Part shown: one piece after another, positions 34,504-42,737 of the stretch | Layout of the letters: every line of letters starts with the position of its first letter | Numbering within the stretch: the first letter of the stretch is position 1 | From: Novosphingobium pokkalii | GTDB taxonomy: Bacteria; Pseudomonadota; Alphaproteobacteria; Sphingomonadales; Sphingomonadaceae | Direction: 5' to 3' | DNA: 43,943 nt | NCBI RefSeq assembly: GCF_014652855.1 | Contig: NZ_BMZP01000027.1 | Span: forward strand, 1 to 43,943 | The notes under the pieces: model-generated | Databases searched by the model: none | What the model saw: only the letters and a program-made list of their open reading frames with translations | Told to the model about the DNA's origin: nothing | Translations under genes and position numbers: made by a program

Positions 34504-36168
34504 TCACGCCTGTTCGAGCAAACGGCTCGCCTGCGCGCGCGCTTCCTTGGTCACTTCCGCGCCGGAGAGCATCCGCGCGATTTCTTCCTTGCGCCCGGCC
34601 GCATCCAGCTTGCTCACCGAGGTGCGCGTCACCGTGCCTTCGCTGGACTTGGCGATCAGGTAATGCGCATCGCCCCGTGCCGCCACTTGCGGGCTGTGCG
34701 TCACCGCCAGCAATTGCCCGCCGCGCGCCAGCCGGGCCAGGCGCTCGCCGATCGCGCTCGCCACCGCGCCGCCCACGCCCCGGTCGATCTCGTCAAAGAT
34801 CACCGTCGCCGCGCCGCCTTCCTCGGCCAGCGCGACTTTCAGCGCCAGGATGAAGCGCGAGAGTTCCCCGCCCGAGGCAATCTTGCCCAATGGCGCGAAA
34901 TCGCTGCCGGGATTGGTGGAAATCAGGAATTCCACCGCGTCCATGCCCTGCGCGCTCCAGCGCTCTTCGGGCAGGCGCACCACGGCAGTGTGGAACCGCG
35001 CCGCATCCAGGCGCAGCGGCGCCAGTTCTGCGGCCACCGCCCTGTCCAGCTTGCGCGCCGCCTCGGCCCGCTGCACCGAAAGCGCCTCGGCCTTGGCGCG
35101 GTAATCGAGGCCCGCATCCATCGCCACGCGCGCCAGCCCGGCAATCTGCGCCTCCCCGCCTTCGATCGCCTGCAACGCCGCATGCAGCGCGTCGCGCCGT
35201 GCCGGCAGGTCGTCCACGGTGCAGCCATGCTTGCGGGCCGCCGCGCGCAAATCGAACAGGCGCGTCTCGATCCGGTCGAGCAGCGCAGGATCATGGGCCA
35301 GCGCTTCGGCGGCGGCGGCCAGCTTGTCCTCGGCCTCGCCCGCCTCGATCACCGCGCGGTCCAGCGCTTCGAGCGCTTCGGCCAGGAGGGGGTGTTCGCC
35401 CGCGATCCGGTCGAGCCGCCGCGCCGCGCTGCGCAATTGCACCAGCGGCGCGTCCGATCCGCTCCACAAATGCTGCAATTCGTTGAGATCGCCCGAAAGC
35501 TTCTCGCCCTTCTGCATCGCGGCGCGTTGCAGGGCGAGGTCTTCCTCTTCGCCCGCCACGGGCTTCAGCGCATCGAGTTCGGCCAGATGCGCTTCGATCA
35601 GGTCCTGCTCGGCCGCGGCGCGCGCCACCTGGGCGCGGGCCTGGGCCAGGGCATCCTCGGCCGCGCGCCAGGCGTCCCAGGCCTTGGCCACCTGGGCCGC
35701 GTCGGCGCGGGCATAGCGATCGAGCAAGGCGCGATGGCCGCGCGCATTGACCAGGCCGCGATCATCATGCTGGCCGTGCAGTTCCACCAGGAACCGCGCC
35801 AGTTCGCGCAGCAGCGCCACGCCCACCGGCTGATCGTTGACATAGGCGCGGCTGCCGCCATCGGCGCGCAACCGGCGGCGCACCAGCAGCGGCTCGCCCG
35901 GCTCCCAGTCGATCGCCGCCTCGGCCAGCACGGCTTCCACGCCCTCCGGCCGCCGCGCGAATTCGAACGAGGCGGTTACGCTCGCCACATCCTCTCCGGC
36001 GCGGACCAAGCCGCTATCGGCCCGATCGCCCAGCACCAGCCCCAGCGAATCCAGCAGGATCGATTTACCCGCGCCGGTCTCGCCGGTCAAAACGCCCAAA
36101 CCGCCCGGAAACGCGAGGTCGAGCGCTTCGATCAGGACGACATTGCGGATGGAAAGCCCGGTCAGCAT
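34504..36168 (-). CDS. recN: DNA repair protein RecN
   Basis: 554-aa SMC-like ATPase acting on DNA double-strand breaks. Walker A GETGAGKS is at 29-36; a long central Ala/Glu/Arg-rich coiled coil (about 150-380) contains the LHGQHD signature near its start. The C-terminal head holds GGELSRFILALK, Walker B VIFDEIDRGVGG and AVTHSPQVAA. ATG 36168 has a strong GGAAGGGAAG upstream. A LexA-like site, GTTC-N7-GTTT, lies 47-61 bp before the start, consistent with the SOS control recN has in many bacteria. It is followed by ligA. Confidence 0.96.
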   Translation of the reverse strand: MLTGLSIRNVVLIEALDLAFPGGLGVLTGETGAGKSILLDSLGLVLGDRADSGLVRAGEDVASVTASFEFARRPEGVEAVLAEAAIDWEPGEPLLVRRRLRADGGSRAYVNDQPVGVALLRELARFLVELHGQHDDRGLVNARGHRALLDRYARADAAQVAKAWDAWRAAEDALAQARAQVARAAAEQDLIEAHLAELDALKPVAGEEEDLALQRAAMQKGEKLSGDLNELQHLWSGSDAPLVQLRSAARRLDRIAGEHPLLAEALEALDRAVIEAGEAEDKLAAAAEALAHDPALLDRIETRLFDLRAAARKHGCTVDDLPARRDALHAALQAIEGGEAQIAGLARVAMDAGLDYRAKAEALSVQRAEAARKLDRAVAAELAPLRLDAARFHTAVVRLPEERWSAQGMDAVEFLISTNPGSDFAPLGKIASGGELSRFILALKVALAEEGGAATVIFDEIDRGVGGAVASAIGERLARLARGGQLLAVTHSPQVAARGDAHYLIAKSSEGTVTRTSVSKLDAAGRKEEIARMLSGAEVTKEARAQASRLLEQA

Positions 36169-36214
36169 CGCTTCCCTTCCTAGCGCGTTGCGGCGGCGCC
36201 GTCACCCTCCATTT

Positions 36215-36229
36215 GTTCCCCTCTTGTTT
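36215..36229 (-). promoter_or_regulatory. Imperfect LexA-type box upstream of recN
   Basis: GTTCCCCTCTTGTTT matches the alphaproteobacterial GTTC-N7-GTTC operator at 7 of 8 fixed bases. It lies in the 148-bp divergent gap between recN and the phosphoesterase gene. Confidence 0.4.
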
Positions 36230-36316
36230 CACATCGGTGACACGCTGTCGCCGCGCCGCAATGTGACGGTGCCATGAGAGTCGCACGACAACGGCAGCAC
36301 ATGAAGGGAATGGGTC

Positions 36317-37234
36317 ATGGACCGCCCACTCGACCGCAGCTTTGCACCGGTAAGCGAATGGATCAAGGGCGCGCCCGATTGGCTGGACATGCCCGAACCG
36401 CGCGGCTTCCGCCCCAAGCGGCGGGTTCGCACGGTGTGGATTTCCGATCTTCACCTCGGCACGCGCGGCTGCAATGCCGACATGCTGCTCGATTTCCTCG
36501 CCGCGATCGAATGCGAAACGCTCTACCTGGTAGGCGATATCGTCGATGGCTGGCGCCTGTCGCGCGGGTGGTACTGGCCAGACGCGCACAACGAAGTGGT
36601 GCGCCGCGTGCTCAAGATGGCCCATCGCGGCACCCGCGTGGTGCTGATCGCGGGCAACCATGACGAGATGCTGCGCCCCTATGCCGGCATGACCTTCGGC
36701 GGCGTGGAACTGGCGCTCGACACGATCCACGAAACCGCCGACGGCCGCCGCCTGCTCGTCACCCATGGCGACGGGTTCGATGGCGTGGTGCTCTATGCCC
36801 GCTGGCTCGCCTTCCTGGGAGACACGGCCTATTCCGTACTGCTGCGCGCCAATCGCTGGGTCAACCTGGTGCGGCGGCAGTTCAAGCTGCCCTACTGGTC
36901 GCTGTCGGCCTACATGAAAAAGCGCGTGAAGAACGCCGTGCAATTCATTTGCGACTTTGAAGAAGCCGTCGCCCACGCCGCGCGCGACATGGGCGTGGAC
37001 GGCGTGGTCTGCGGCCACATCCACTGCGCCGAAATCCGCCAGATCGGCGATGTCACCTATTACAACGATGGCGACTGGGTGGAAAGCTGCACCGCCCTGG
37101 TGGAGGATTTCACCGGCGCGATGAGCATCGTCGATTGGGTAGAAGAACAGAAGAAGCAGGCGCCGTTCGCCGCTGCCCCTGCCGAATTGCCCAGCCCCGG
37201 ATTGCCCGGTGCGGTGGAAACGGAAACCGTTTGA
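36317..37234 (+). CDS. PlcP/LpxH-like metallophosphoesterase
   Basis: 305-aa calcineurin-type phosphoesterase. Metal motifs: DLH at 44-46, GDIVDGW at 73-79, GNHDE at 113-117, a histidine in VTHGDGFD and GHIH near residue 235. Automatic annotation usually calls this group UDP-2,3-diacylglucosamine hydrolase (LpxH-like). Its direct coupling to a GT4 glycosyltransferase (TGATG, 1-bp overlap) matches the plcP-agt pair of other Alphaproteobacteria, where PlcP is a phospholipase C that frees diacylglycerol for glycolipid synthesis under phosphate starvation. I prefer that reading, partly because Alphaproteobacteria normally use LpxI for the lipid A step. No convincing PHO box is visible. Confidence 0.8.
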   Translation: MDRPLDRSFAPVSEWIKGAPDWLDMPEPRGFRPKRRVRTVWISDLHLGTRGCNADMLLDFLAAIECETLYLVGDIVDGWRLSRGWYWPDAHNEVVRRVLKMAHRGTRVVLIAGNHDEMLRPYAGMTFGGVELALDTIHETADGRRLLVTHGDGFDGVVLYARWLAFLGDTAYSVLLRANRWVNLVRRQFKLPYWSLSAYMKKRVKNAVQFICDFEEAVAHAARDMGVDGVVCGHIHCAEIRQIGDVTYYNDGDWVESCTALVEDFTGAMSIVDWVEEQKKQAPFAAAPAELPSPGLPGAVETETV

Positions 37235-38292
37235 TGCGCATTGCCCTGGCCACCGACGCCTGGACGCCCCAAGTCAACGGCGTGGTCCGCACCCTGACCA
37301 CGACGGTCACGCACCTGCGCGCGCGGGGCCACGTGGTAGAACTGCTCACCCCCCAGCAGTTCCGCACGTGCGCCTTGCCCGGTTATGGCGAGATCCGCCT
37401 GGCCATGGCGCCGCGCTTTGGCACGCGCCGCACCTTGCGCGATTTCGCGCCCGATATCGTGCATATCGCCACCGAAGGGCCGATCGGCTGGGCCGCGCGA
37501 AGCTGGTGCAAGGCCAGCGGCGTGCCGTTCACCAGCGCGTTCCACACCCGCTTTCCCGATTATGCCGCGATGCGCACCGGGCTCAGCCCCGATGCCTTCT
37601 GGCCGCTGATGCGCCGGTTCCACGCCCGCAGCGCTGCCGTGCTGGTGTCCACGCCCAGCCTGGCGCGCGAACTGGCGGGCCACGGCATTGCCCAGACGCG
37701 GCTGTGGTCGCGCGGGATCGATGCCGCGCTGTTCCACCCCGGCCACGATCCCCTGCCGCAGATTGCCGCGCTGCCCGGCCCGGTGCTGCTCTATGTCGGC
37801 CGCGTTGCGGTGGAAAAGAACCTTGGCGCGTTCCTCGATTGCGCGGTGCCCGGCAGCAAGGTGGTGGTGGGCGACGGGCCGGACCTCGCCATGCTCAAGG
37901 CGCGCCATCCCCAGGCCCATTTCACCGGCGCGCTTTCGGGCGTGGCACTGGCGCAGGCCTATCGCGCCGCCGATTGCTTCGTGTTCCCCAGCCGGACGGA
38001 CACGTTCGGCCTGGTGATGATCGAGGCGATGGCATGCGGCGTGCCGGTGGCCGCCTATCCCGTGGCCGGCCCGCTCGACGTGGTGGGCGCGCAGGGCCGG
38101 GGCGCCGATGGCACCCTGCCCCGCCCGGTCGGCGCCTGCCACGACGATCTCGCCACCGCCATTTCCCAGGCGCTGACCTGCGACCGCGCGGATGCCGCCG
38201 CCTATGGCGCCAGCTATTCGTGGGAAGCGGCCACCACCCAGTTCGAAACCGCGCTGGCCAGCGCCGCCCGGCAGATCGCCCGCGCCGCCTGA
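37234..38292 (+). CDS. GT4 glycosyltransferase (Agt-like)
   Basis: 352-aa GT-B fold transferase of family GT4. N-terminal acceptor side: MRIALATDAWTPQVNGVVRTL and FHTRFPDYAAMR. C-terminal donor side: LYVGRVAVEKNLGAFLD, VGDGPDLAMLKARHP and the EX7E region FPSRTDTFGLVMIEAMACGVPV. The nearest described relatives are diacylglycerol glycosyltransferases (Agt, and the SqdX/MgtA-like group). The ATG overlaps the last base of the phosphoesterase stop, so the two are translationally coupled. Likely product: mono- or diglycosyl-diacylglycerol or a glucuronosyl lipid; the donor sugar cannot be read from sequence. An intact EX7E motif suggests activity. Confidence 0.85.
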   Translation: MRIALATDAWTPQVNGVVRTLTTTVTHLRARGHVVELLTPQQFRTCALPGYGEIRLAMAPRFGTRRTLRDFAPDIVHIATEGPIGWAARSWCKASGVPFTSAFHTRFPDYAAMRTGLSPDAFWPLMRRFHARSAAVLVSTPSLARELAGHGIAQTRLWSRGIDAALFHPGHDPLPQIAALPGPVLLYVGRVAVEKNLGAFLDCAVPGSKVVVGDGPDLAMLKARHPQAHFTGALSGVALAQAYRAADCFVFPSRTDTFGLVMIEAMACGVPVAAYPVAGPLDVVGAQGRGADGTLPRPVGACHDDLATAISQALTCDRADAAAYGASYSWEAATTQFETALASAARQIARAA

Positions 38293-38385
38293 TCAAAAGG
38301 GGCCCTGCGCCCTGCCCCATGATGCACTGCAACCAAACGCGCGCTGGCGCATTGGCCCGGAAAGCCCTCTGTCCGGAGCCTTTGC

Positions 38386-39870
38386 ATGGCGCAGCGCACC
38401 CTGATCCAGTTCTTCCATTGGTATTTTCCCGAAGGCACGCTGTGGGATGATGCCGCCCGCGCGGCGGAGGGACTGGCCCGGATGGGCGTGACCGACGTGT
38501 GGCTGCCCCCGGCCTACAAGGGCGCGAGCGGCACGCAATCGGTCGGCTATGACACTTATGACCTGTTCGATCTGGGCGAGTTCGACCAGAAAGGCACCGT
38601 GCCCACCAAGTATGGCACCCGCGCCGCGCTGGAAGCGGCCTGCGCCGCGCTGCGCGAGCACGGGCTGCGCGTGATCCACGACGTGGTGTTCGATCACAAG
38701 ATGGGCGCCGACGAGACCGAGCGCGTCCAGGTGCGCCGCACCAATCCCGACAACCGCACCGAGATCGAGGACGAGGCCTTCGACGCCACGACCTACACCC
38801 GCTTCACGTTCCCCGGCCGCGCCGGCGCGCATTCCCGCTTCGTGTGGGACCACAAGTGCTTTTCCGGCGTGGACCGCATCGAAGACCCCGGCGAAGATGG
38901 CGTGTTCCGCCTGGTCAACCAATATGGCGACGGCGAATGGAACGAGGAGGTGGACGAGGAACTCGGCAATTTCGATTTCCTGATGGGCGCCGATGTCGAA
39001 TTCCGCAACCGCGCGGTCTATGAAGAGCTGAAGTTCTGGGGCCGCTGGCTGGCAGAGCAAGTGCCGGTCGACGGCTTCCGCCTCGACGCCGCCAAGCACA
39101 TTCCCGCTTGGTTCTTCCGCGATTGGGTGGGCCATTGCCGCGAGAGCATCAGCCCCGATCTGTTCGTGGTGGCCGAATACTGGCAGCCGGACCTTGCCGC
39201 GCTGCAAACCTATCTCGATCGCGTGGACCACCAGCTCACGCTGTTCGATGCCGCGCTGGTCCATCGTTTCTGCGATGCCGCCCGTGCCGGCGCCGACTAT
39301 GACCTGCGCACGATCTTTGACGGCACGCTGGTGCAGAGCCTGCCCGATCATGCCGTCACCCTGGTCGCCAATCACGATACCCAGCCGCTCCAGGCGCTGG
39401 AAGCCCCGGTGGAAGACTGGTTCAAGCCGCTGGCCTATGCGCTGATCCTGCTGCGCGAAGGCGGCGTGCCCTGCCTGTTCCACCCCGATCTCTACGGCGC
39501 GACTTATGCCGACACTGGCGGCGATGGCGAGACTCACGAAGTTACGCTGGCCCCGGTCGCCTGCCTCGATCGGCTGACCCAGGCGCGCCAGCGCTTTGCC
39601 CATGGCGCGCAGACCGACCTGTTCGACAGCCCCACCTGCATCGGCTTCATCCGCCATGGCACAGCCGAGGCGCCGGGCTGCGTCGTGATCCTGAGCAACG
39701 CGGGCGAAGCCACCCTCACCGCCGAGCTCGGCCCCGATCATGCCGGTGCCACGTTCGTGGACTGGCTTGGCCATGCGCAAGGCGAATGCGTGGCCGATGA
39801 CGAAGGCCGCCTGCCCGTCCGCTGCGCCGGGGGCAGTGTCAGCGTGTGGGTGCGGCAGGACGCTGCCTGA
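38386..39870 (+). CDS. Cytoplasmic alpha-amylase (GH13_5-like)
   Basis: 494-aa GH13 enzyme without a signal peptide, so it acts inside the cell on alpha-1,4-glucans or maltodextrins. The start TLIQFFHWYFPEGTLWDD and the length match the bacterial cytoplasmic (GH13_5) amylases. Catalytic residues: nucleophile Asp234 in GFRLDAAKHI, acid Glu264 in VAEYW, and transition-state stabiliser Asp331 in VANHDTQ. The insert NPDNRTEIEDEAFDATTYTRF corresponds to domain B. ATG 38386 has GGAG 9 bases upstream. It follows the glycosyltransferase by 93 bp; no functional link is evident apart from sugar metabolism. Confidence 0.93.
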   Translation: MAQRTLIQFFHWYFPEGTLWDDAARAAEGLARMGVTDVWLPPAYKGASGTQSVGYDTYDLFDLGEFDQKGTVPTKYGTRAALEAACAALREHGLRVIHDVVFDHKMGADETERVQVRRTNPDNRTEIEDEAFDATTYTRFTFPGRAGAHSRFVWDHKCFSGVDRIEDPGEDGVFRLVNQYGDGEWNEEVDEELGNFDFLMGADVEFRNRAVYEELKFWGRWLAEQVPVDGFRLDAAKHIPAWFFRDWVGHCRESISPDLFVVAEYWQPDLAALQTYLDRVDHQLTLFDAALVHRFCDAARAGADYDLRTIFDGTLVQSLPDHAVTLVANHDTQPLQALEAPVEDWFKPLAYALILLREGGVPCLFHPDLYGATYADTGGDGETHEVTLAPVACLDRLTQARQRFAHGAQTDLFDSPTCIGFIRHGTAEAPGCVVILSNAGEATLTAELGPDHAGATFVDWLGHAQGECVADDEGRLPVRCAGGSVSVWVRQDAA

Positions 39871-40001
39871 TAAAAAGACCGAGCCCGATCAGGGGTTTCC
39901 GATCATTACGGCAATTTCATGTACCCGCGCGTGAACCAACTCGTGGCTGGTTCGTTGCGCAGGCATTGTTGCTGAATTGTATCAACAAGAAGGATATCAC
40001 C

Positions 40002-40298
40002 ATGCGCCCATTCGCCCGCCGGCTCGCTTTTGCCCCGGCCCTTGTCGCCGCCCTTGGCCTCAGCGCGATCGACGCAACCCCGGCATTTGCCCGCCATCAC
40101 TATCGTGGCCACGCGCATTATCGCTGGTGCCGCCATTCCAGCGGCACGACCGGCCTGATCGCCGGTGGCGCCGGTGGCGCGCTGCTGGGCCACGCGCTGA
40201 TCGGCGGCCCGATCGGCATTGCCGCCGGTGCCGTGGGCGGCGCCCTGGGTGGCCGCGCGATCGACCGCACGCTCACCGCCAAGAAGCGCTGCCGCTAA
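40002..40298 (+). CDS. Small exported glycine-zipper protein
   Basis: 98 aa. A signal peptide (RLAFAPALVAALGLSAIDATPAFA) is followed by a His/Tyr/Arg-rich stretch (RHHYRGHAHYRWCRH) and a glycine-zipper segment (GLIAGGAGGALLGHALIGGP, then more GxxxG), which usually packs as a helical hairpin in or against a membrane. Similar proteins are called YMGG-like or glycine-zipper 2TM proteins, without a firm role. ATG 40002 has AAGGA upstream. A 6-bp inverted repeat (GAACCA / TGGTTC) lies 49-69 bases upstream. The next gene begins 40 bp downstream. Confidence 0.82.
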   Translation: MRPFARRLAFAPALVAALGLSAIDATPAFARHHYRGHAHYRWCRHSSGTTGLIAGGAGGALLGHALIGGPIGIAAGAVGGALGGRAIDRTLTAKKRCR

Positions 40299-40338
40299 GG
40301 CTGGAGCGAGGCGCGTCGGGCGGTTGCCAGTGCCTGTC

Positions 40339-41100
40339 ATGCTGGAAGAAAGCGTGCAGGGCCAAGGCCAGCCCACCCGGCGCCCCCACCGTTTGTTTGC
40401 CGCCAGCCTTGCCGCCGCCATCGAGGTGGCCGTGGCCCTGGCGCTCTGGCTCGGCCTGGCGCCGCTACGCGGCGTGCGCCAGGCCCTTCCCGAAACCCTT
40501 GCCGCGATCGACCTGACCCGGCCCCCGCCGCCGCCTCCGGTCACGCCGCCGCTGCCACGCCCGCATCACCACACCCCGGCAGGCCGCGCCGCCCCGGCGA
40601 ACACCCGCGCCAAGGCCGCCCCGGTCTATGCCCCGCTGGTCCCCGTGGCCAAGCCCCCGCCGATCCCGGTCGCCCCGCTCGTCGCCCTCGGCGCAGACAC
40701 CCACAGCGGCGCCGCGCCCACGCCAGGGCCAGGAACCGGCGCCGGCGGCCAGGGCAACGGCACCGGATCGGGCAGCAGCGGCAACGGCGATGGAGACGGC
40801 GGGCAAGACCCGGAATGGACCGGCGGCCGCATCAAACCCTCCGACTACCCCCTCGCCGCCCGCGAAGCCCACGCCCAGGGCACCACCTCGGTCACCCTCA
40901 CCATCACCCCCCAAGGCCGCGCCAGCGCCTGCCGCGTGACTCACTCCAGCGGCAACCCCGCCCTCGACACCACCACCTGCACCCTCGCCCTGCAACGCTT
41001 CCGCTTCCGCCCGGCGCGCGATGCGGCGGGGCATGCGGTGGCGGGGGAAGTGGATTATGATCAGGAGTGGACGATGGGGGCCATTGCGGATGGGGGGTGA
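40339..41100 (+). CDS. TonB-like protein
   Basis: 253 aa. A short cytoplasmic N-terminus and one transmembrane helix (about 19-42) are followed by a Pro-rich linker (60-115), a Gly/Ser/Asn/Asp-rich linker (125-157) and a TonB C-terminal fold (about 160-245: YPLAAREAHAQGTTSVTLTI, RVTHSSGNPALDTTT, RFRFRPARD). TonB transmits proton-motive force to outer-membrane receptors. No exbB, exbD or receptor is adjacent, and the linker is unusual, so the receptor it serves is unknown. ATG 40339 is the best start; GTG or TTG codons lie upstream. This is the last high-GC gene before the compositional break. Confidence 0.82.
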   Translation: MLEESVQGQGQPTRRPHRLFAASLAAAIEVAVALALWLGLAPLRGVRQALPETLAAIDLTRPPPPPPVTPPLPRPHHHTPAGRAAPANTRAKAAPVYAPLVPVAKPPPIPVAPLVALGADTHSGAAPTPGPGTGAGGQGNGTGSGSSGNGDGDGGQDPEWTGGRIKPSDYPLAAREAHAQGTTSVTLTITPQGRASACRVTHSSGNPALDTTTCTLALQRFRFRPARDAAGHAVAGEVDYDQEWTMGAIADGG

Positions 41101-41230
41101 GTTCAAAGAAGGAATGGGACCAGTGCAAGGCCCATGACACGGAAGGGGGCCGATTACGACCAGATCACGCCGTTCGAGGCGCCGACGTGAATGACTGCTC
41201 CCGCCGGAATCCGCTATTCTCATGCCCTTG

Positions 41231-41241
41231 AGTGGTCAGGC
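41231..41241 (+). repeat. Left 11-bp flanking inverted repeat
   Basis: AGTGGTCAGGC, the exact reverse complement of 43602-43612. The two copies enclose the ATPase-DUF4435 pair. They may mark the ends of a mobile unit. Confidence 0.45.
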
Positions 41242-41361
41242 GGGAGTCCGCCAGAGCCGGTCGCATTATACCGCCGAGCATGGCCAATTCAGTGAAAAGG
41301 AGAGCTTATAGCCGCTGACGCGTGCTGGGCCGAAGCAAGCGATGATCCCCCCCCTCGGCGG

Positions 41362-41401
41362 ACACGTGCGCCACAACGGAAGGGCTTTTTTTTGCACGTG
41401 T
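41362..41401. promoter_or_regulatory. ACACGTGC inverted repeat upstream of the ATPase gene
   Basis: Perfect 8-bp arms ACACGTGC (41362-41369) and GCACGTGT (41394-41401) with 24 bases between, ending in eight T. It lies 55-94 bases before the ATPase start, in the promoter region. It may be an operator or a leader structure; I cannot place -35/-10 elements with confidence. Confidence 0.4.
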
Positions 41402-41455
41402 AAATCGATAGAACCGCGTAAAAATCATTTTCAACGGCTAAGGGTCTGATCAAAA

Positions 41456-42736
41456 ATGTACCGTTTAGAACGGATCGTTATTCAAGGATTTCGAGGCCAA
41501 TCTAGGCCGATAGAACTTGACCTGCAGCCAGACGCAAACTTCTTAATCGGACGGAATGGGACCGGTAAAACCACCCTTATTAACATGATTCACGCTGGAC
41601 TGGCGATGGACTTGCCGGCCTTGAGGGAATCGAATTTCGGTCGCATTGAATACACATTCAAAAAAGATCGGTTGAGAGCGAAGCCTAAGCTCACAATCAT
41701 TAAAGAAGCAACTGAAGAGGGGCATCCAAAGATCACATTCAGGATCGCTCAAAATTCGACCGACGCCCCCGAAGAATACGTTTTCTTGCGGCCCAGAGCG
41801 CGCAAACAGATCATAGTAAAGTCTGACACGTCCGGTGCCTCTATGGAGAAGCCAAGAACCAGCCTTCGAGAAACGCTCTCGTTAATTTTTCAGACCACAT
41901 GGCTATCACTACAACGAGGTGCGGAAAAAATTCAGCGTGATGATGAATGGGATGATAATATTCGTCCAGATGTCGATCGCAAACTGGATGATCTCTCTAA
42001 TTCTCTTACCCGTTATTTCTCTCGTCTCGACAGACAAGTTAGTGAAAAAACGCAGGAGTTCCAGAAGAAATGGTTTCTTTCGTTTTTGGCTACAGACCGT
42101 ACAATTCGAGAACGAGATATATCGAGAATAGATGAAGTTAGAGAAAAAGATTCCCTTCGCTCGATATTTTCCGATTTCAATATGGAGCCGAATGAGTACT
42201 ATTCCCAGCTGGATAGGCATTTTAATCTCCTGAGCAGGGCGAAGTCCTCCTTCAAATCAACAGAGAGCGGCATTCCAGTAAAGGACTATCTAGTTGCCAT
42301 TGATGTTCTGAGGCTACATGCCTTGGTCGAGCAGTGGCAAACATTGGAGCATTCGAAAGAGGTCATATACGGGCCTAAATATAATTTTGAAAAAGTTGCC
42401 TCCGAAATGTTGTTCAGAAAAAAACTTATAACAAACAACAGCAACCAAATTGTGGTCAATGGGGCAAACGCCACCCCTATTGATCTAAGTAAGTTGTCTA
42501 GCGGCGAGAAGCAGCTTTTAATATTCCTTTCGGAAACTCTCCTTCAAGAGCAAAAGCATTACATCTTCATGGCAGACGAACCAGAACTATCTATGCACGT
42601 CGAGTGGCAGGAGGACCTAGTTCCAGCGCTACTAAAGATAAATCCTAATGCGCAAGTCATTTTTGCAACTCATTCACCTGATATAGTTAATGCATATCAG
42701 AAAAATGTGTTTCGTATGGAAGACTTGGTCGATTAA
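41456..42736 (+). CDS. ABC-type ATPase, PARIS AriA-like
   Basis: 426-aa soluble ATPase of the AAA_15/OLD-like ABC group. Walker A GRNGTGKT is at 32-39, the ABC signature LSSGEKQ at 347-353, Walker B with Asp374-Glu375 (FMADEPEL) and the switch histidine at 406 (ATHSPD), so the catalytic set is complete. The middle (about 130-290) is helical and charged, probably a coiled coil. It is followed one base later by a DUF4435 gene; this pairing and both sizes match the PARIS anti-phage system (AriA sensor-ATPase with AriB effector). AAGGG lies 11 bases before ATG 41456. Base composition is much more AT-rich than the core genes, which suggests transfer. Other ATPase/TOPRIM defence pairs are possible. 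Confidence 0.8.
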   Translation: MYRLERIVIQGFRGQSRPIELDLQPDANFLIGRNGTGKTTLINMIHAGLAMDLPALRESNFGRIEYTFKKDRLRAKPKLTIIKEATEEGHPKITFRIAQNSTDAPEEYVFLRPRARKQIIVKSDTSGASMEKPRTSLRETLSLIFQTTWLSLQRGAEKIQRDDEWDDNIRPDVDRKLDDLSNSLTRYFSRLDRQVSEKTQEFQKKWFLSFLATDRTIRERDISRIDEVREKDSLRSIFSDFNMEPNEYYSQLDRHFNLLSRAKSSFKSTESGIPVKDYLVAIDVLRLHALVEQWQTLEHSKEVIYGPKYNFEKVASEMLFRKKLITNNSNQIVVNGANATPIDLSKLSSGEKQLLIFLSETLLQEQKHYIFMADEPELSMHVEWQEDLVPALLKINPNAQVIFATHSPDIVNAYQKNVFRMEDLVD

Positions 42737-42737
42737 G

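Larger units (their letters stand above)
41101..41455. other. Gene-free junction between core and accessory DNA
   Basis: 355 bp with no credible gene. G+C falls across it. It holds CTCCCGCC / GGCGGGAG arms (41198-41205, 41239-41246), the left copy of the 11-bp flanking repeat (41231-41241), and an ACACGTGC / GCACGTGT inverted repeat with an 8-T run (41362-41401). A 12-aa reading frame at 41280-41318 is too short to support. I see no tRNA or integrase gene that would explain insertion. Confidence 0.6.

Noticed and set aside
36231..36316. Possible PHO box upstream of the plcP-like gene
   Set aside because: TGTCAC- and TGTGAC-like pieces are present but the 11-base repeat spacing of the alphaproteobacterial PHO box is not met.
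41280..41318. 12-aa reading frame (ATG to TGA) upstream of the ATPase gene
   Set aside because: Too short to support, and no convincing Shine-Dalgarno or conservation evidence in the sequence itself.
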